Source: Tissierella sp. Yu-01
GTDB lineage: Bacteria > Bacillota > Clostridia > Tissierellales > Tissierellaceae
Assembly (NCBI RefSeq): GCF_029537395.1
Contig: NZ_CP120677.1
Location: 2,044,566 to 2,108,565 of the forward strand
DNA length: 64,000 nucleotides
Direction: 5' to 3'
Shown: piece by piece, positions 62,125-64,000 of the stretch
Layout: each line of letters opens with the position of its first letter
Position numbering within the stretch: the stretch's first letter is position 1
Notes under the pieces: model-generated
Databases searched by the model: none
Told to the model about the DNA's origin: nothing
The model's input: only the letters and a program-made list of their open reading frames with translations
Made by a program: the position numbers and the translations under genes

Positions 62125-62520
62125 TTAATTAGATGTCGTAATCTCAAATTCAGGAGGTGTCTGTAAATGTTTTTTGACTGTGCATAGTTCCATTGAATTT
62201 ATAATAGCTCTCTTATACTTTTCTGGAAACCCTTCAGGTAGTTTAAGATCCATATTGATTTTGCTAATTAGACCAGTTTCATAACTTCTTTCCAAATCCA
62301 TAGATATATTCATTCCTTTAGTAGCAATTCCTTTACTGTTACAGAATCCAAGAGCATATATTCCCGCACATGTAGCAATTGAACCTAAAAATAATTCAAA
62401 TGGCGATGGGGCACTTCCTTCCCCACCTGCTCCTATAGGTTGGTCTGTCTTTATAACCTGATCTCTAAGCTTTGCATCTACTCGAAGTCCACCTGGAAAT
62501 TCTACGTTTAAATATGACAT
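62125..62520 (-). CDS. OsmC-family protein
   Basis: A 131-residue OsmC/Ohr fold protein. The first catalytic Cys is in SIATCAGIYALGFCNSKG and the second in SMELCTVKKHLQTPP. Its N-terminus is PGGLRVDAKLRDQVIKTDQP. It belongs to the YhfA-like branch more than to Ohr. Cys-based OsmC proteins reduce peroxides or persulfides. The CsoR/CstR-like operator upstream suggests sulfane-sulfur or copper-linked control. ATG 62520 follows GGAGTGA. Confidence 0.85.
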   Translation of the reverse strand: MSYLNVEFPGGLRVDAKLRDQVIKTDQPIGAGGEGSAPSPFELFLGSIATCAGIYALGFCNSKGIATKGMNISMDLERSYETGLISKINMDLKLPEGFPEKYKRAIINSMELCTVKKHLQTPPEFEITTSN

Positions 62521-62554
62521 TTAATCACTCCATTTATTTTATATTCTTACTATT

Positions 62555-62583
62555 ATTATATCAATATACCCCCTGGGTGTATA
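62555..62583 (-). promoter_or_regulatory. osmC promoter with CsoR/CstR-like operator
   Basis: Extended -10 TGATATAAT (TATAAT at 62555-62560) and -35 TATACA (62578-62583) are 17 bp apart. The pseudo-palindrome ATACCCCCTGGGTGTAT (62566-62582) fills the spacer. C/G-tract dyads flanked by ATAC/GTAT are the known type bound by CsoR and CstR repressors. Confidence 0.6.
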
Positions 62584-62596
62584 CTGTTTTTTATTT

Positions 62597-62624
62597 AAAA
62601 CCCTCATCTTTCGATGAGGGTTTT
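62597..62624 (-). terminator. Terminator of hcp
   Basis: AAAACCCTCATC pairs with GATGAGGGTTTT over TTTC, 24 bp past the stop. Confidence 0.9.
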
Positions 62625-62647
62625 AAAGGGAATTTTATTAAATTATC

Positions 62648-64000
62648 TTATGCGTTTGCTGCTTCTCCCATGAACATTGCAATATCATCTTCTACATTTG
62701 ATATTGTTCCAATTCCGAATGTATCTACTAAAACCTTAGCTACATTTGGTGATAGGAATCCTGGTAATGTTGGTCCTAAGTGAATATTCTTCACTCCTAA
62801 GTGTAATAGAGCTAATAATACTATTACTGCCTTTTGCTCATACCATGCAATGTTATAAGCAATTGGTAATTCATTTATATCATTTAATTCAAAGATTTCT
62901 TTTAATTTAAGTGCTATTACTGCTAATGAGTAAGAGTCATTACATTGTCCAGCATCTAATACTCTTGGAATTCCACCTATATCTCCTAGGTTTAATTTAT
63001 TGTATTTATATTTTGCACAACCTGCTGTAAGAATAACTGTATCCTTTGGAAGTGCTGCTGCAAAGTCTGTATAGTAGTTTCTGCTCTTCATTCTTCCGTC
63101 ACAACCAGCCATTACAAAGAATTTCTTAATAGCTCCTGATTTAACTGCATCTACTACCTTGTCAGCTAATGCAAATACTTGTGCATGAGCAAATCCACCT
63201 ACAATTTTACCTGTCTCGATTTCAGTTGGTGCAGGTAATCTCTTAGCATGTTCAATTAATTCTGAGAAGTCTTTTTGTTTTCCTTCTTCTCTATCTGCAA
63301 TATGTTTGAATCCTGGATAACCTGATGCACCTGTTGTATAAACTCTATCTGCATATGATGCAGCTGGAGGTACTATACAGTTAGTAGTAAATAGAATTAC
63401 TCCGTTAAATGATTCAAATTCTTCTTTTTGTTTCCACCATGCATTTCCGTAGTTACCTACAAAGTGATCATATTTTTTGAATGCTGGATAGTAGTTAGCT
63501 GGTAACATTTCACCATGTGTATATATGTCCACTCCAGTTCCAGCAGTTTGTTCTAATAATTCTTCAAAGTCTTTTAAGTCATGACCTGAAACTAATATTG
63601 CCGGGTTATTTCTAACTCCAATATTTACTTCTGTAATTTCAGGATTACCATATGTTGAAGTATTAGCCTTGTCTAATAATGCCATTACATCTACACCATA
63701 TTTTCCTGTTTCTAATGTTAATGCTACTAAATCATCAGCTGTTAGGCTATCATCTAATGTAGCAGCTAAAGCTTTTCTAATAAACTTAGATATTTCAGGA
63801 TCTTCATGGCCTAAGTTGCTTGCATGTTCTGCATATGCAGCCATTCCTTTAAGTCCATAAGTAATTAATTCTCTTAAAGATCTAACATCTTCATTTTCAG
63901 TAGCAAGAATGCTAACTTCTGTGCTATTTGATTTGAATGTTATTTCATCATTTGAATTCACAGCAAATGTTGCAGAGTCAGCTAAACTTCCTAATTCTAC
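62648..64000 (-). CDS. hcp: Hydroxylamine reductase / hybrid-cluster protein (3' part)
   Basis: Hcp carries a hybrid Fe-S-O cluster and reduces hydroxylamine or nitric oxide, protecting from nitrosative stress. About 450 residues are in the window; the frame continues past the right edge, so the N-terminal Cys cluster is missing. Cluster ligands and landmarks present: [43 protein letters not shown] (the first residue varying), [55 protein letters not shown] and [13 protein letters not shown]. It has its own terminator. Internal ATGs downstream are not the start. Confidence 0.93.
   Translation of the reverse strand, partial: VELGSLADSATFAVNSNDEITFKSNSTEVSILATENEDVRSLRELITYGLKGMAAYAEHASNLGHEDPEISKFIRKALAATLDDSLTADDLVALTLETGKYGVDVMALLDKANTSTYGNPEITEVNIGVRNNPAILVSGHDLKDFEELLEQTAGTGVDIYTHGEMLPANYYPAFKKYDHFVGNYGNAWWKQKEEFESFNGVILFTTNCIVPPAASYADRVYTTGASGYPGFKHIADREEGKQKDFSELIEHAKRLPAPTEIETGKIVGGFAHAQVFALADKVVDAVKSGAIKKFFVMAGCDGRMKSRNYYTDFAAALPKDTVILTAGCAKYKYNKLNLGDIGGIPRVLDAGQCNDSYSLAVIALKLKEIFELNDINELPIAYNIAWYEQKAVIVLLALLHLGVKNIHLGPTLPGFLSPNVAKVLVDTFGIGTISNVEDDIAMFMGEAANA

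Noticed and set aside
1..64000. tRNA, rRNA, prophage or integrative element
   Set aside because: I found no cloverleaf with CCA end, no rRNA blocks, and no integrase, transposase or phage gene.

Overview
The window is low-GC, tightly packed DNA from a strictly anaerobic Gram-positive bacterium, most likely of the Clostridia/Tissierellia. The basis is strong AGGAGG-type ribosome sites, frequent TTG/GTG starts, oxygen-sensitive enzymes (hybrid-cluster protein, selenium formate dehydrogenase), cre-type and Fur-type operators, and the families seen. No rRNA, tRNA, CRISPR array, intact insertion sequence or prophage was found. Both edges cut genes: atpB at the left and hcp at the right.

Layout. 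1-1.2 kb: start of the ATP synthase operon (atpI, atpB) and an orphan YefM-type antitoxin that keeps two TGTACA operator cores. 1.4-5.2 kb: a membrane-anchored AraC regulator with two PepSY-domain envelope proteins. 5.3-8.7 kb: pyrFKDE, preceded by a leader with a strong promoter, a PyrR-type RNA hairpin, an 18-codon leader peptide and a terminator. 8.8-12 kb: a MacAB-like efflux system. 12-16.5 kb: a DEAD-box RNA helicase and a DUF4342/response regulator/histidine kinase operon. 16.7-25.5 kb: housekeeping and metabolic genes (ABC-F, msrB, an M3 peptidase, an acetyltransferase, malic enzyme, aspartate ammonia-lyase, an LCP protein).

25.5-41.3 kb, all on the minus strand, is the functional centre. 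It is a formate dehydrogenase supercluster: NuoE-like, NuoF-like, an iron-sulfur protein, then FdhA. FdhA is a selenoprotein whose reading frame crosses an in-frame TGA followed by a SECIS-like hairpin. These are followed by mogA, mobA, fdhD, tupA, tupB, tupC, moeA, a moeA-PBP fusion, moaA and a moaC-MOSC fusion. Together they supply tungstate or molybdate uptake, pyranopterin synthesis, metal insertion, nucleotide attachment and sulfur transfer for one enzyme. A near-consensus cre site covers the fdh promoter, and a possible cofactor-sensing leader with a terminator precedes tupA.

41.4-57 kb: a TDT transporter with a C_GCAxxG_C_C protein; a radical-SAM/TIGR03915 pair close to uracil-DNA glycosylase; TrkH/TrkA potassium uptake; a glutamate-cysteine ligase with an uncharacterised ATP-grasp partner; a flavoprotein; and a CDF metal exporter. 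57-62 kb: an iron-siderophore ABC transporter (YclNOPQ type) and a divergent AraC regulator sharing a near-perfect Fur box. 62-64 kb: an OsmC protein under a CsoR/CstR-like operator, and hcp. Several short intergenic repeat families interrupt the operons around 29.4, 32.2, 35.3, 41.7 and 61.1 kb.
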